Assembly (NCBI RefSeq): GCF_963676685.1
Contig: NC_092345.1
Span: forward strand, 27,675,585-27,739,584
Source: Mytilus edulis
Taxonomy: Eukaryota > Mollusca > Bivalvia > Mytilida > Mytilidae
Direction: 5' to 3'
DNA length: 64,000 nt
In this document: positions 20,611 to 32,864 of the stretch, piece by piece
Layout of the letters: every line of letters starts with the position of its first letter
Numbering within the stretch: the first letter of the stretch is position 1
Position numbers and translations under genes: made by a program
Notes under the pieces: model-generated
Databases searched by the model: none
Told to the model about the DNA's origin: nothing
What the model saw: the letters and a program-made list of their open reading frames with translations, nothing else

Positions 20611-20837
20611 TTTGATATCTGTCGGCTTTCTTTTTCTTATAAGGTAATAGATAAGATATACATATTCTAATGAATAGATGTCTTTACTGGCAATCTTTAC
20701 CATAATATATCACACATAAAATTAACACAAGAGTGACCGACACAATTTTGGTCAATAGAAAAATAAGAAAACCCAGTGTTTGCATTCATCAGAACTGTTG
20801 ATAAACCTTTTTTATTAACAAAGGGAGCTCCTCATGT

Positions 20838-21085
20838 TTTGGTTTACAAGGAAAGTCGAAAGATACCAAAGAAATATGTAAACTCATGAGTCGAAAACAA
20901 ACTGACAACGACACCATGGCAAAAAAAAAACCGAAAAACAAGCAAAAATGGCACAACACTATACAAAACACAACAGAGAGAACTAAAGACTAAGCAGCAC
21001 GTCACCCCTCCCCCAGCACAATTAAACAAAACAAGGTTATAGCAGGTGCTCCATAAGGGTAAACAGCTCAACATGTTACACGATA
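20838..21085 (-). repeat. Repeat family C tail, diverged
   Basis: GAAAGATACCAAAGAAATAT, AACAAACTGACAACGACACC and GCAGGTGCTCCATAAGGGTA match the family C tail in reverse. With the copy at 20404-20610 it makes a loose inverted pair. Confidence 0.6.
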
Positions 21086-21089
21086 TCTA

Positions 21090-22070
21090 AAACGAGTATA
21101 GATACACATTGTATACGAAAAGTCTTTTTGAAAAGGTATTTTCGCATTACCTTGATACGCACTGACCACACTGACGTGTTATTCGGGTTTGCAATTCAGA
21201 AATAAACAATTTGCCAAACTTCCTTCCTCAAAAGTTTGGTTTTTCAGGTATTTTTAAACAATGCGACATTTGTAAATTTCGTTTCAAAAGTGCAGAAATA
21301 AAATCGGAATTGATCAGATCGTCTGCCCTCAGAGAGAGAGCAGATTGTGGTTTTTAACATCAAAGAAAACTAATGTCTTTTAAGTTAAACCCACTAATGA
21401 TTAATTCCTAGCACGTAGAGTATGATTTAAAAGGGTCTATCATCGATCATAGTCACACGACAGAGTGTTAAAAAAACAGGAGGATCAATTCTACAAAATT
21501 TGACAGAAAATGTAAAATTCGTACAAAAATTGTGTGTTTTGAATACGTATCATCACTTAATACGATCTGAACTTATATTTTATTTTATTAGTATATTTTC
21601 AAAATGCTATTAAATAGTATTATATAGTTTTGATGTGTTTTTTAGTGAATTAAACTAGCATAAATATACTTGTTTTGTTAAATGATACAGTAACTTATTA
21701 TAAAACGGAGTAGGTTTTTCTATTCTTTTCATTTGGTTTTAGTTGCATAACCCGGGCTTTGAGATGATGAATTAAAATATCTGTTTCATAATGCAAAAGT
21801 GTTTAATGATAGCAAAATGATGATAGATTCATTGCTTAAAACTAATCGTTTTATAGAATCGATTAGTAATAATTCTAAGTATATTAATGATGACAATAAT
21901 AATAATAGTTATAATACTAAAATAATTGTGATAATAATTTATGCATTTGGTTTTAATTATAGTTGATTCATTTTACTATTTTCAGGTTGTGCTAAATTTG
22001 AATTAAAACTTATTTTTTACATCTGTATATTTCAGTAAGTAAAATGCTTCAATCTATAAACAATAGAATT
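21090..22070. other. AT-rich spacer
   Basis: Contains a short GAGAGAGAG stretch near 21330 and an AATAAT-rich stretch near 21880-21930. No gene was seen. Confidence 0.5.
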
Positions 22071-22074
22071 GAAA

Positions 22075-22320
22075 ATGGAGATGGGGAATGCGTCAAACAG
22101 ACAAAAAAACAACCAAAAAGCAGAAAATAGCCGATGTACACCAATGGGTATACAAAACAGAGTGAAAATCCATCACCAAGGGGGCGTGCTTCAGCTGGCC
22201 CCTAACCAAACATGTGTACTAGTTCAGTGACAATGGGCGTTATACTAAACTCAGAAATATAAAAAAGTAACTAAAATTAAAAATCCATACAAGACTAACA
22301 AATACCAGAAGCTCTAGATG
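22075..22320 (+). repeat. Repeat family B, 5' part
   Basis: Family B blocks are GGGGAATGCGTCAAACAGAC, CACCAATGGGTATAC, CTTCAGCTGGCCCCTAACC, ACTAGTTCAGTGACAATGG and CATACAAGACTAACAAA. The copy stops where an inverted copy begins. Confidence 0.65.
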
Positions 22321-22359
22321 TTAAATGGTAAATCTGAAGAAAAAATGTACATGTGCGTA

Positions 22360-22700
22360 TTGTTATGCGTTTACTTTTCTACATTGGCTAGAGGTATAGG
22401 GGGAGGGGTGAGATCTCACAAACATGTTTAACCCCGCCGTATTTTTGCGCCTGTCCCAAGTCAGGAGCCTCTGGCCTTTGTTAGTCTTGTATTATTTTAA
22501 TTTTAGATTCTTGTGTACAATTTGGAAATTAGTATGGCGTTCATTATCACTGAACTAGTATATATTTGTTTAGAGGCTAGCTGAAGGACGCCTCCGGATG
22601 CTGGAATTTCTCGCTACATTGAAGAAGTGTTGGTGACCTTCTGCTGTTGTTTTTTTCTATGGTCGGGTTGTTGTCTCTTTGGCACATTCCCCATTCTCAA
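22360..22700 (-). repeat. Repeat family B, near-complete copy
   Basis: Reverse-strand family B from CAATTGAGAATGGGGAATGT to the TAGCCAATGTAGAAAAGTAA end, including GGCGGGGTTAAACATG. It faces the copy at 22075-22320 tail to tail. Confidence 0.75.
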
Positions 22701-23390
22701 TTGTATAAGCATAATATCTTAATGATTGCGTTTAATTCTCCTTTTTTTGTTTGTTTGCTGCTCCATTGACATAAACCAGTTGACATGTTATATCTATTTT
22801 TAAAAGAAAATAGAATATTGAAATATTCTTTGGTTGTTTAAAATGGAAGAACTGACTAATTAACCTTTAAACAAACAAAACCCAGAAATACAATATACAA
22901 TCGTTTTACGCAATGTTTCACATTACTGTGTGAGAACATACCAAAGGAACACCCAATAACCATATTATTAAGTCAAGTCGGAGAAACAGATAAAACCACG
23001 AGAAAAAACAATTCTCTACAAGAAGAAACCCTCAGAAAGTTATTCGTAGACAATACGCACGTCTGGCTTAAAATATATATATATATATATATCCCCAGTC
23101 TTTACGCAACAATGAGTAAATTTAAAACGATTAAGCGCCAATCCTTACAAAACCAGAAGACGAACGCATGTGCTCTTGGAATGTAAATAGTCTCTGCTTC
23201 ACCAGCTGATTATTATGAGTACAAGAACAATATCAGTATCCAAAATATGTTTGAACAATAAAACAAACGATTTGACAAAGCTCGCCATAGTGTCTTTATA
23301 ATTTCAAATAATTTACATCTTTTTGTCACCAAATTCTTTTCATATACCACCGAGGGCCTCGAAACATATCATCATTGACCTCAAGTAGTA
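22700..23390. other. AT-rich spacer with one (AT)n run
   Basis: An (AT)n tract of about 22 bp is at 23071-23092. Nothing else was recognised. Confidence 0.5.
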
Positions 23391-23391
23391 T

Positions 23392-23580
23392 TAGGCCGTT
23401 AGTTTTCTCTATTGAAATGATCCATTTGTTTAATGTCGGGAACTGTTATATCCTACTATACGTTATGGGTTCTCATTGTTGAAGGTCGCACGATTGCCTA
23501 TCATGGCTTACATCCACTTCATTGGAAACTGATGGAAAAATGTTTCATTAGTAATCATACCACATCTCCTTAATTTTGTA
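23392..23580 (-). repeat. Repeat family A, diverged copy
   Basis: TTAGGCCGTTAGTTTTCTC, TCATTGTTGAAGGTCGCACG and AATCATACCACATCTCCTTA mark family A on the minus strand. Confidence 0.65.
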
Positions 23581-23589
23581 TAGTATGAA

Positions 23590-24485
23590 CAAGGCCAAAA
23601 AAATGTCTTTATTCATGGGAAAATATATAAAGTAACGAGTATAACACTGCTAGAGGACGGTTTTCATAAATTCCAATAATAATTAGACACATTTACTATT
23701 GCATAGTCATTACCTTCGAGGTTAAAAAACCTTGTGGTTTTTCAATAGGTCATGAGGGTCACCGAATGTAAATGACACTGCAACCTGTCAATAATATGCA
23801 TATGGTTTATCATAAATAAAAAGATCAATAATTAGAAATGACTTTTTATATATTTTAATATATTAATTGTCGCGACATTAGCCTTTGTTGTCGCTTTGAT
23901 TTTTTTCATAGAAATTAATTATATACGGTAAAAGAAAAAAATAGGTTATAACTGTAAAAATAGCTTACTTGTCAAAACAAATACGGATTCAATTTTTGTA
24001 ACATCAGAATTTATAACTAAATTGACATATGTATCACATGTTTTATCATGTATATGTTAAAAAATATATAGAAAGGATGTTTAAAAAACATGGCAGTTGA
24101 CTATTGAAACCTTAACCCATTAAAATCTTAAAATGTTAGATAATAGCTAAAACCATGTCTTTGACTACATCATTCAAAGTTGACCATGGACGAATTGGCT
24201 GTTTTGTTGGAAACATTTATGGTTTTCATAATCGTACTGATTGATATATTAATATATATTTGGCGTACTAATATTTTGCCTCGAGCTTACTTTATACAGA
24301 TTGACTGTCATTGCAACACGTGTCGTTCTTACCACATTTGGGATTGCAAAAAACGAAACGAAACTTATGCAATTTCTGTGCACGTGGTTAAAATTTTGTA
24401 AATCAATACTGAATGTTATTAAACCTTTACAAAAAATGAAATCACAGATCCAGCTGCTTATATATCCTTCATATAAACCCGTATA
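23590..24485. other. AT-rich spacer
   Basis: Open frames at 24180-24567 carry no recognisable domain. The last of them runs into repeat sequence, so none is called as a gene. Confidence 0.45.
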
Positions 24486-24489
24486 CGCG

Positions 24490-24560
24490 GCTTTAAAAGG
24501 CCACGACAAAATACAAATGCGAACCAATCAAACGAGAAAACTAACAGCCTTTACCTTGAC
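24490..24560 (+). repeat. Repeat family A, fragment
   Basis: GGCTTTAAAAGGCCACGACA and CAATCAAACGAGAAAACTAA correspond to the central family A blocks. Confidence 0.5.
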
Positions 24561-24584
24561 TAGATAGGTTTTTTGGCATGTGTC

Positions 24585-24830
24585 AAAAAGTAAAATTACA
24601 AAAGTACCAAACTCCCCAAAAAAAATTCAAAACGACACAAAACGAAAAGACCTTTATCAAACGGCAAAAATTAAAATGCTCAAACACACCAAACAAATGG
24701 AAAACTACTGTCATATTCCTGACTTGGTACAGTAGAAAATGGTGGAGCAAACCTGGTTTTATAGCTAGCTAAACCTCTCACTTGTATAACAGTCGAAAAG
24801 AATTCCATTGAATTGATACAAAAGTGTGAC
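24585..24830 (+). repeat. Repeat family E, long copy
   Basis: Blocks in order: AAAATTACAAAAGTACCAAA, ATTAAAATGCTCAAACACAC, CTGTCATATTCCTGACTTGG, AAATGGTGGAGCAAACCTGG and TAGCTAGCTAAACCTCTCAC. The same order is found at 28690-28925. Confidence 0.7.
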
Positions 24831-24889
24831 ACAATAATAACATTGGCAAAGGGTTTATATTTATCAGGAACTCTCATTTCCTCAGATAA

Positions 24890-25690
24890 TGAAAGTCAAT
24901 GTTACATAGTTAACTAAACACAAGAAAACTATACGATCAGAATTCTATATAGTCTAAAGTTGCAACCCCCTAAGGTATTTCGCTGTCCTGTTTATCACCC
25001 TTGGTTTTGTCTACTCCAATGTAAACATCTTTGATTTTCCTCGTGTTTTGCCTAGAGTGCCCTTGACGAGTTTAGTCTAGAAACACCAGATGTGCGAGCG
25101 GAAATCATAGCTTTCGTTTTTATACGTACTGTACAAATTAATGGGAGATTTAGAATTCTAAAATTTTCATTCGGTATTTCTCTTTCCACCGTACTTCACA
25201 GAATGGGGTTCCACCCTCAATTACCCATCAAATGACCCTTCGTTGGCATCCCAAATTATTTTTATAAGATTTAAGTGTTATATTTTTTATTGTTTTTGTT
25301 ATTGTTCAATTGATGTATATAAGCTACATATTGTTCGTCAGAGCCTGGTGACAGTTGTTTGCAAACGGTTGAATTAATTGTCACTTGCAAAGTGGAAAAA
25401 TGGTTGTTACATTTGCTGGTTAATCAAGTCGTATTTTAGGTAGACTGCAACAGCTGTGAGTCAAAGCGTTTCATAAATAGAATGTACCAGGGAAAAAAAG
25501 ACAAATGACTCAAAAAAAGGAAAACAAACATTAAAAAGTATGATATACGATGGGTAAAAAATATCAATCAACAAACGTTTTTAGCCTTTAAAAAGGGAAG
25601 TTAAAACTGTTTATATTTAATTGATGTCGATACAAAAAATGCTTACTGGCGATTTATAGTATCAATATGTATGTTTTATCAAAATAAAAC
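24890..25690. other. AT-rich spacer
   Basis: No gene or known repeat was recognised. Confidence 0.45.
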
Positions 25691-25694
25691 TCCT

Positions 25695-25965
25695 ACTAAC
25701 ACAAAGGTTCCTAGTTCAATTCCCGTTCCGGGATGAAAATTTTAGGGACTGAATTTTCGGCTCTCCCTTGACACCGTTTGCGAGTATGGTCTTGAGGAAA
25801 CGATGATAGTCCGTCAAAAGGGGACGATTAATGGCTGACCCGTGTTAAGAGAGAGTCATATATCTTACACGTTAAAGACACCCTTGTAGATTTCGAAAAA
25901 AAGAGCAGGCTAATGCTGCTACAAGGCAGCACTCGCACCCTCAAGTGGAAAGGGATTAATATAAG
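25695..25965 (+). mobile_element. SINE-like repeat with tRNA T-arm-like motif
   Basis: Begins with AGTTCAATTCCCGTTCCGGG, which resembles a tRNA T-arm/box B. Then come CGGCTCTCCCTTGACACCGT, AAAGACACCCTTGTAGATTT and GCAGCACTCGCACCCTCAAG. No box A was found. It looks like the body of a molluscan SINE, unproven. Confidence 0.4.
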
Positions 25966-26089
25966 TTGTATAACTTGTTTCCCAATTCACTATAAATAAA
26001 TATGTCTAAATTGAATTAATCGAAAAATAAGAGAAAAATCAAGAAATATTCAAGAAATAAAGGGCCAGTTACTAAACGTCTACGCCATT

Positions 26090-26150
26090 TTGTTTCTGGT
26101 GGAGAGTTGTCTTAATGACAACCATACCACATGACTTTATTTTTTATAGA
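26090..26150 (-). repeat. Repeat family A, fragment
   Basis: TCTGGTGGAGAGTTGTCTTA and CAACCATACCACATGACTTT match the 5' end of family A reversed. Confidence 0.5.
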
Positions 26151-27000
26151 CAACTTCATGGTCAATAGAGAAAAGACGAACAGATGAACAGACAGCAAGT
26201 GTAAAAAATAAAACAACTAGTATATTTAAAGATAGCACAACACCAACTCTTTCAACATGGAATCAGGTGATCACGAAGGTTAAGCAGTTTCTTTGTATCT
26301 ATATATAGTGGTGGTAAAACAACTTGTTTCTAGATATAAGTTCAAGTTTATACATGTATGTCAAATAATGATTCCTCAATTATCATCTATATACAAAATA
26401 AAATCAATTGTTGACCACAAGTACGTTAAATTATCAAAATTATAATTCAAGTTGAATGTTAAATTTTAAGTTTCAATAAGATCTATCAAAGTCTATATGT
26501 CGTATCATTATACCAAGTTTATACTACGACATTAGTGTATAAACAAATGACTGACAGTTGATAGTCACAGGTTGGATGACCGTTACATTGTTATTTATGT
26601 TGGATTCTTTTTTTTTTGCTTTTGCTTTATTTATGTATTTGGTCTGTTTACTTTGTTTTTGTTGCTTTCTTTGCTATGAATACAAATGAAAACAAGGTTA
26701 AACGCCCATGGTATAATAACATAGCGACACATATAATGATAATGCATAAAGATGGGGGATTGTTATTTTAGTGCACATATGTGTCTGCACATCTCACAGA
26801 AACAAGGCACTCGAATGTGAGTAAAATAAAGAGATACAAACGTGTATCTGTAATTTTAAAATATCTGATATTTTTATAAGATAATTGCTTCACGGCAATT
26901 AAAAATTTAGAGACGGAAACCATGACTGTTGAACATATTTGGTCTTCACTTACCTTAAGGTAACCAAACGATATATGGCTATACTATATAAATAAACTAA
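26150..27000. other. AT-rich spacer
   Basis: No gene or known repeat was recognised. Confidence 0.45.
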
Positions 27001-27002
27001 TA

Positions 27003-27165
27003 GATCAAATTGAGGAAACGGGAAATATGTCAACGAGACAACAACCTGACCAAAGACCAGACAACAGCCAAATACCACCAATGGGTTTTTAAATCAGCGA
27101 GAAAAAAACGTATCGAGAGGGGGGCTTCAGCTGGCCCCTAAATATTAACGTATACTTATTCAGTG
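27003..27165 (+). repeat. Repeat family B, fragment
   Basis: ACGAGACAACAACCTGACCA, ACCACCAATGGGTTTTTAAA and GGCTTCAGCTGGCCCCTAAA match the 5' part of family B. Confidence 0.6.
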
Positions 27166-27199
27166 AAGATTGATTACACGTATTAAAATTTTGACAATT

Positions 27200-27450
27200 A
27201 TTTCGCCTCAACTGAAAGGACTCATCAGTAACGCTCGAATCAAAAAGCTTAAAAAGGGCAAAAATAAATTCGAAGTTAAAAAGCATTGAGGACACAAAAT
27301 TCCGAAAGGTTTTGCCAAGATAAAGCTTAATCAGTTTTGTTAATTTATGATTATGACCATATCGATGATAATGCATGGCAACACATTTCTAGGATAGTGA
27401 TACTTTAGGATGGCAATCTCCACCAACAGTGGCATCGATCAAATTTTAAA
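27200..27450 (+). repeat. Repeat family F, diverged fragment
   Basis: ACTCATCAGTAACGCTCGAA, AAAAGCATTGAGGACACAAA, ATTATGACCATATCGATGAT and CACCAACAGTGGCATCGATC match, in order, the family F unit at 57231-57631. Confidence 0.6.
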
Positions 27451-27454
27451 TAAA

Positions 27455-28010
27455 CTCTTCATAGATACCAGGACTTAAAGTTTGTACTCCAGACGGCCGT
27501 TTCATCTACTACAGATTTTTAACCAGAACAGTTAAAAGGACAAAATAAAGAATGAAGTTGAAGAGAAAATAAACTTTAAATCGAATACCAGTAGTTACCA
27601 TTACCCATTATACCTAACAATCGCCCTGACACAAAAAAAACTGACCCTAAACTCAAACACACCTTTTTCTTACCCTTATTCTAAAATAAAGGGTGCCACT
27701 CATCTTAACAGACATACATTTTACATTTTATTTAATACCGAGATATTTTGGTATGTTAAATGAACCTAAATTAGCATTTACAATCTGTTAGGGACATTAA
27801 TGGTACAAATATTTATGGCAGTGTGGGCTTTTATGTAACGTAAACAATAATATCGGACATTCTTCTTATGATAATCTATTTTGGCACTTATAACTTCTAT
27901 ATATTTATTGTATAATAATACATAAAACTTATGACAGATATTACTAAAATATAGTGGACAGAACAACAGAAACATAGTTAACCCCGCACCATTCTGCATG
28001 TATGCCTAAC
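27455..28010. other. AT-rich spacer
   Basis: CCAGACGGCCGTTTCATCTA near 27490 may be another remnant of family F. No gene was seen. Confidence 0.4.
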
Positions 28011-28011
28011 A

Positions 28012-28300
28012 ACTATAGGTCACCGTACGGCCTTCAACATTGAGCAAAACCCATATTGCATAATCAGCTATTAAAGGCCCCGAAATGAAAATGTAAAACA
28101 ATTCAAACGAGAAAACTAACGGCCTAATGCATGTACAAAAAAAAGAACGAAAAACAAATATGTAACACTTAAACAAACGACAACCACTCAATAACAGGCA
28201 ACTGACTTGAGACAGACACATGCATACAGAATGTGGCCGTGTTAAACATGTAAGCGGGATACCACCCTAACCTGGAACAGTGGTGTAACAGTACAACATA
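28012..28300 (+). repeat. Repeat family A, 3' two-thirds
   Basis: From ATAGGTCACCGTACGGCCTT through AAACGAGAAAACTAACGGCC to GTTAAACATGTAAGCGGGAT. Confidence 0.75.
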
Positions 28301-28689
28301 AGAAAGAACTATAAAAATCGGTTGAAAAAGGCTTAACTTATCAGCTGGATACAAATACAATTACTACACAGAGTGGACGTGGCCGGGTACTTGTATATCC
28401 CAACAACAAAAAGACATTAAGTACAGATCTGAGAGTACTCGCATTTACTGACAGCTAGTTCAAAGCCACTAACGACGAATAAAAAAAAAATGCATCTAAG
28501 ACTAGATTATCAATCAATACACATCCAACATCCAATGGATTTAGTGTAAAGACGTCATAAACAGTAAGAGAAAAAATGACCAAGTCAAGATACAAGTATC
28601 GTCAGATTGTAGATCCGTGTATGTATATAACTATAATATTAAGTTTGCTTTTAATTTACTGATAACAACATCAATATTCATACCAATAA

Positions 28690-28925
28690 AAAGTAAAATC
28701 ACAAAAATACTGAACTCAGAGGAAAATCAATTCGGAAAGTCCATAATCACATGGCAAAATCAAATAACAAAACGCATAAAAAACGAATGGACAAGAACTG
28801 TCATATTCCTGACTTGGTACAGGCATTTTCAAATGTAGAAAATGGTGGATTGAACCTGGTTTTATAGCTAGCTAAACCTCTCACTTGTATGACAGTCGCA
28901 TCAAATTCCATTATATAGTCACCGA
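28690..28925 (+). repeat. Repeat family E, long copy
   Basis: AAAATACTGAACTCAGAGGA, CTGTCATATTCCTGACTTGG, AATGGTGGATTGAACCTGG and TAGCTAGCTAAACCTCTCAC in order. Confidence 0.7.
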
Positions 28926-29190
28926 TGCGTGAACAAAACAAACAGACATAATAGGTAAAAATGTCAAAAATAGGGGTACAGCAGTCAACATTGTGTGATC
29001 ATCTTAATCACTATAAAAACAACAAATGTAACGAAGAAGCACAAAAAGGCATACATCAAATTAACATCCTCATTTTGATTATATTATACGATTATATTTG
29101 TCTATGTAAAATGCACCCATCAAGGAAGGAGGGTATGGGTACTGGTGTAAAATTGCGCGTTTGAAATTCGCACAGGTAGACATGACATAA

Positions 29191-29420
29191 TTTTGTCGTT
29201 CAAAGTATGACGGGATGCATAAATACAGTCACGCAAAATAGATATAACAAACACTGACTTAGCAGTTAAAGTAATAATAATAAATAAAATAATAGTGTGG
29301 TTCAAAGTATGACGTGATACATAAGTACAGAGTCACGTAAAATGTATATCACAAAAAAAGTTGGTTAACAGTAAAAGTAATATTAATGAATAAAATAATT
29401 TTGTCATTCAAAGTAAGACA
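29191..29420 (+). repeat. About 104-bp unit repeated 2.2 times
   Basis: TTCAAAGTATGACG recurs at 29199 and 29301, and a third TTCAAAGTAAGAC at 29407. Each is followed by a GTCACG(C/T)AAAAT block in the complete units. Units are diverged. Confidence 0.6.
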
Positions 29421-29744
29421 ATATTCAATGATCTGATTACAGTGTTGAATTGGTAATCTTTTAGAATAATTTTATTTAAAGGATCGATAAGTTTACAAGG
29501 ATCGATTCTTAACTTTCGGCACAGTAAACAACCATTCCGTAAAAATAAGGATGTGCTATCCTGTTTGAAATTAGTTTGCAGGTACAACCAAATCTTTATA
29601 TCTATGGGAGGATTTAGGAAAGATTTTGAGTAATTTGTGGACTCGAAATCCCTGGCTATATAGTTTACCAGTTATACATAGATCACGTTCGTTAACATAA
29701 AAAAAAACGTCACAACAGACACGGACATAGGTCACAAGTTGTGA

Positions 29745-29850
29745 AATATAAACCCGTAAGATGGTGCCAAAGAAACATCACACTCCAAAAAGGGAAAAAT
29801 AACAATAGGGAACGAAATATCGTCCCTTTTGTCGTTTTGTTTTCTACAAA
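29745..29850 (-). pseudogene. Fragment of a second YIDD-type RT subfamily
   Basis: On the minus strand the translation reads NDKRDDISFPIVIFPFLE then SLAPSYGFIFHNL. This aligns with YDKRDDFSFLIVNFPLL and PAAPAYGVYISQL of the remnant at 8456-9065, but differs enough to be another subfamily. Only about 35 residues survive. Confidence 0.55.
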
Positions 29851-29859
29851 TAAGTATTG

Positions 29860-30720
29860 TGTGAAGAATAAAATTCAGCGCAGTGAAATTAGAAGTATGG
29901 TAATGTTTATAAATTATCACCCTCCATGCTGCAGCATAATTGAAAAATAGAATTTTACCAAAAGATAGTCATGAAAAATTTTCTTTTAACGATTTTTTGG
30001 AAATAAAAATTTCGAACAATTACAAGACAACTGGGTGTCTCAAAAACTCTTTTATAAAAAAAGAAGAAAAATTAAAAAAAAAAAAAACGAAAAGAAATAA
30101 AAGAAATAAAAGACCAAGTCATACTATTAGCAATGGCCATCACAAGATCAATCATATAGAAATTCGATGTACCATACAATACTGAGAACTGAAGCATAAG
30201 AAAATAAATTACTATTAAAAACCTTAAATTACTATATTAGAAAAATATATGAAATCAGTAGAGCATGAACATTAAAAGCATACACAAAGCCATAACAGTA
30301 CCCGACCGTACAAAGACTGTATATATAGCCAGTCACTTCCATCGTCGAACAGTTACATGTACTCGTAAACTTTTTTAAGGGTGTTTGGTAAAACTGAGAA
30401 TTTTTATTTTACATGTTATTCGTAGATATATAAGATTCAAATACAACAAAATCGTCTAAATATTTTAAAATGACTAAATGAATGTTTAGATGAAGTCAAA
30501 GAAGACATTGCATTTAACAAATGGAAAAGACTAATAGCATAAGTTAGCCTCAAAGACTGAGTAACTGAGGGCAAATATATAAAATACAAGAAAGTTCACA
30601 GTTAGTCAAGATCATAAACAACAGCAAACACTAGTCATAATAACACACAAAGTCAACGCCAGCCCATCATTGATGACGCCTGCCTAGGTAAAACCACATT
30701 ATCGGTCGGTATGTGTCGGT
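29860..30720. other. AT-rich spacer
   Basis: Includes an A-rich stretch at 30060-30090. No gene was recognised. Confidence 0.45.
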
Positions 30721-30724
30721 GGTT

Positions 30725-31010
30725 TACTTGTTTGCTTGTGGGAGGGTATGTCGCCAGCAAACATGCTTAACCCTGTCACATTCTGCATGTGTCTGTCCCA
30801 AGTTAAGAGCCTGTTATTTAGTGGTTTTCGTTTGTTGTTGTATGTAATATTTGTTTTTCGTTTTTTTATTTTGTACATAAATCAGGCAGCAAGTTTTTAT
30901 CGTTTGAATTGTTTTACATTTCGTGACCTTTGATAGCTTACTATACGATATTGGTTTTTGTTAATTCTTGAAGCCCGTATGGTGCCATTTACTGTTAGCC
31001 CTTTTGTCTT
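30725..31010 (-). repeat. Repeat family A, diverged copy
   Basis: AGCAAACATGCTTAACCCTG, CTGTCCCAAGTTAAGAGCCT, CGTTTGAATTGTTTTACATT and TTGAAGCCCGTATGGTGCCA follow family A in reverse order. Confidence 0.65.
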
Positions 31011-31417
31011 GGAAAGAGAGTCATACAACGTCTTTTTGTTTGATTTTCGACATTCAATCCTACCTATTGAACAACGGGGACAATTTTTGAGGTATTCACT
31101 ATGATTCATATACCATTATACGGTATGCTGTCAAAACTATTTTTCTTTATTTTCAAGGTTCAACATGTCTTATTTACTACAACTGAATCGCTATGTTGGA
31201 TGAATTATTCTGACATTTAATTCTTTATTACTCATAACTGTAATTGTACAAATCAGGACCAAGTTAATATGTATCCATGTAGACTGGTCCTTTCAAAAGA
31301 GGATTGAAGGCACTATTTTTTTATTTTTCTTTATGAATATTACTTTTACTGTATAGTCTGTTTTATTGATATCCATTTGACATGGCTCTGTACTTGTACA
31401 TCCCGTCATTGTGTTAT

Positions 31418-32477
31418 TGTTCTATGATAATTCTCGTTTTCTTGTTTTTGTTTTTTTTTCTAATATGCTTTTCTATATGCCCTTTTTTGTTTCTTTAATA
31501 GATTTGACGTGGCTCTGTTCTTATACATTCCGTGATTGTGCTAGTGTAAAACATTTTTGTATACTTGTCTTTCATTTTTGCTAATGAACTTTGTCTGTAT
31601 AAGAGAGCGACGAAAGATACCAGAAGGACAGTCAATTTCCTTTTTATGCCTTTTTATGTTTCTTTGATGCACATATGACGTGGCTCTGTACTCATACATC
31701 CCATCATTGTTTTATTTTAACTATCGTAAATTTATATATTCTTGTCTTTGGTATTTGATAATATGCTTCGTCTATAACAATTTTGTGCCTCTTTGTTTCT
31801 TGTTAACGATTTGTTTTATTTTTATAGTGATTAAGATTACAACACAATCTTGACTGCTGTTCCCCTATTTTTTACATTTTGACCGTATATGTCTGTTTGA
31901 TTTGTTCATACATCGTTGTCAATATAATTGAAGATGATGCGACTTTCTGTTCTATGATAATTCTCGTTTTCTTGTTTTTGTTTTTTTTTCTAATATGCTT
32001 TTCTATATGCCCTTTTTTGTTTCTTTAATAGATTTGACGTGGCTCTGTTCTTATACATTCCGTGATTGTGCTAGTGTAAAACATTTTTGTATACTTGTCT
32101 TTCATTTTTGCTAATGAACTTTGTCTGTATAAGAGAGCGACGAAAGATACCAGAAGGACAGTCAATTTCCTTTTTATGCCTTTTTATGTTTCTTTGATGC
32201 ACATATGACGTGGCTCTGTACTCATACATCCCATCATTGTTTTATTTTAACTATCGTAAATTTATATATTCTTGTCTTTGGTATTTGATAATATGCTTCG
32301 TCTATAACAATTTTGTGCCTCTTTGTTTCTTGTTAACGATTTGTTTTATTTTTATAGTGATTAAGATTACAACACAATCTTGACTGCTGTTCCCCTATTT
32401 TTTACATTTTGACCGTATATGTCTGTTTGATTTGTTCATACATCGTTGTCAATATAATTGAAGATGATGCGACTTTC
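31418..32477 (+). repeat. Tandem duplication, 2 x 530 bp, apparently identical
   Basis: 31418-31947 and 31948-32477 agree at every position I compared, from TGTTCTATGATAATTCTCG to GAAGATGATGCGACTTTC. Inside each copy, GTGGCTCTGT(A/T)CT blocks recur about 130-170 bp apart, so the unit itself has older repeat structure. A truncated family C piece (GCGACGAAAGATACCAGAAG) is part of the unit. Confidence 0.85.
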
Positions 32478-32484
32478 ATACAAG

Positions 32485-32690
32485 GGAGAGGTTTAGCTAG
32501 CTTTAAAACAAGGTTTAATCCAACATTTTCTACATAAGAAAATGCCTGTACCAAGTCGGGAATATGACAGTTGTAATCCATTTGTTTGCTGTGTTTGAGC
32601 TTTTGATCTTTCCATTTGATTAAGGACTTTCATTTTTTTTCTTTCTCGGAGTTCAGTATTTTTGTGATCTTACTTTTTTCAAGACAAAGA
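32485..32690 (-). repeat. Repeat family E, long copy
   Basis: GAGAGGTTTAGCTAGCTTTA, AATGCCTGTACCAAGTCGGG, GTTTGAGCTTTTGATCTTTC and CTCGGAGTTCAGTATTTTTG are family E blocks reversed. Confidence 0.7.
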
Positions 32691-32864
32691 ATAGCAAATT
32701 AATTATAATAAGTACAATACTCTTATCAAACAGTTTCAAGACAGCGTTCTTGCGTCTATATGATTTAAAAAATACATTGAAAGTAAAAAATGTATCGGTC
32801 AGATCATGAGAAAAACTTTCCGCGTTGTAATCACTTTTATTCAGTTTGCATGTTCGGGGTGTAC

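Noticed and set aside
31418..32477. LTR pair of a retroelement
   Set aside because: The two 530-bp copies are directly adjacent with no internal region, and they lack TG...CA ends or a primer binding site.
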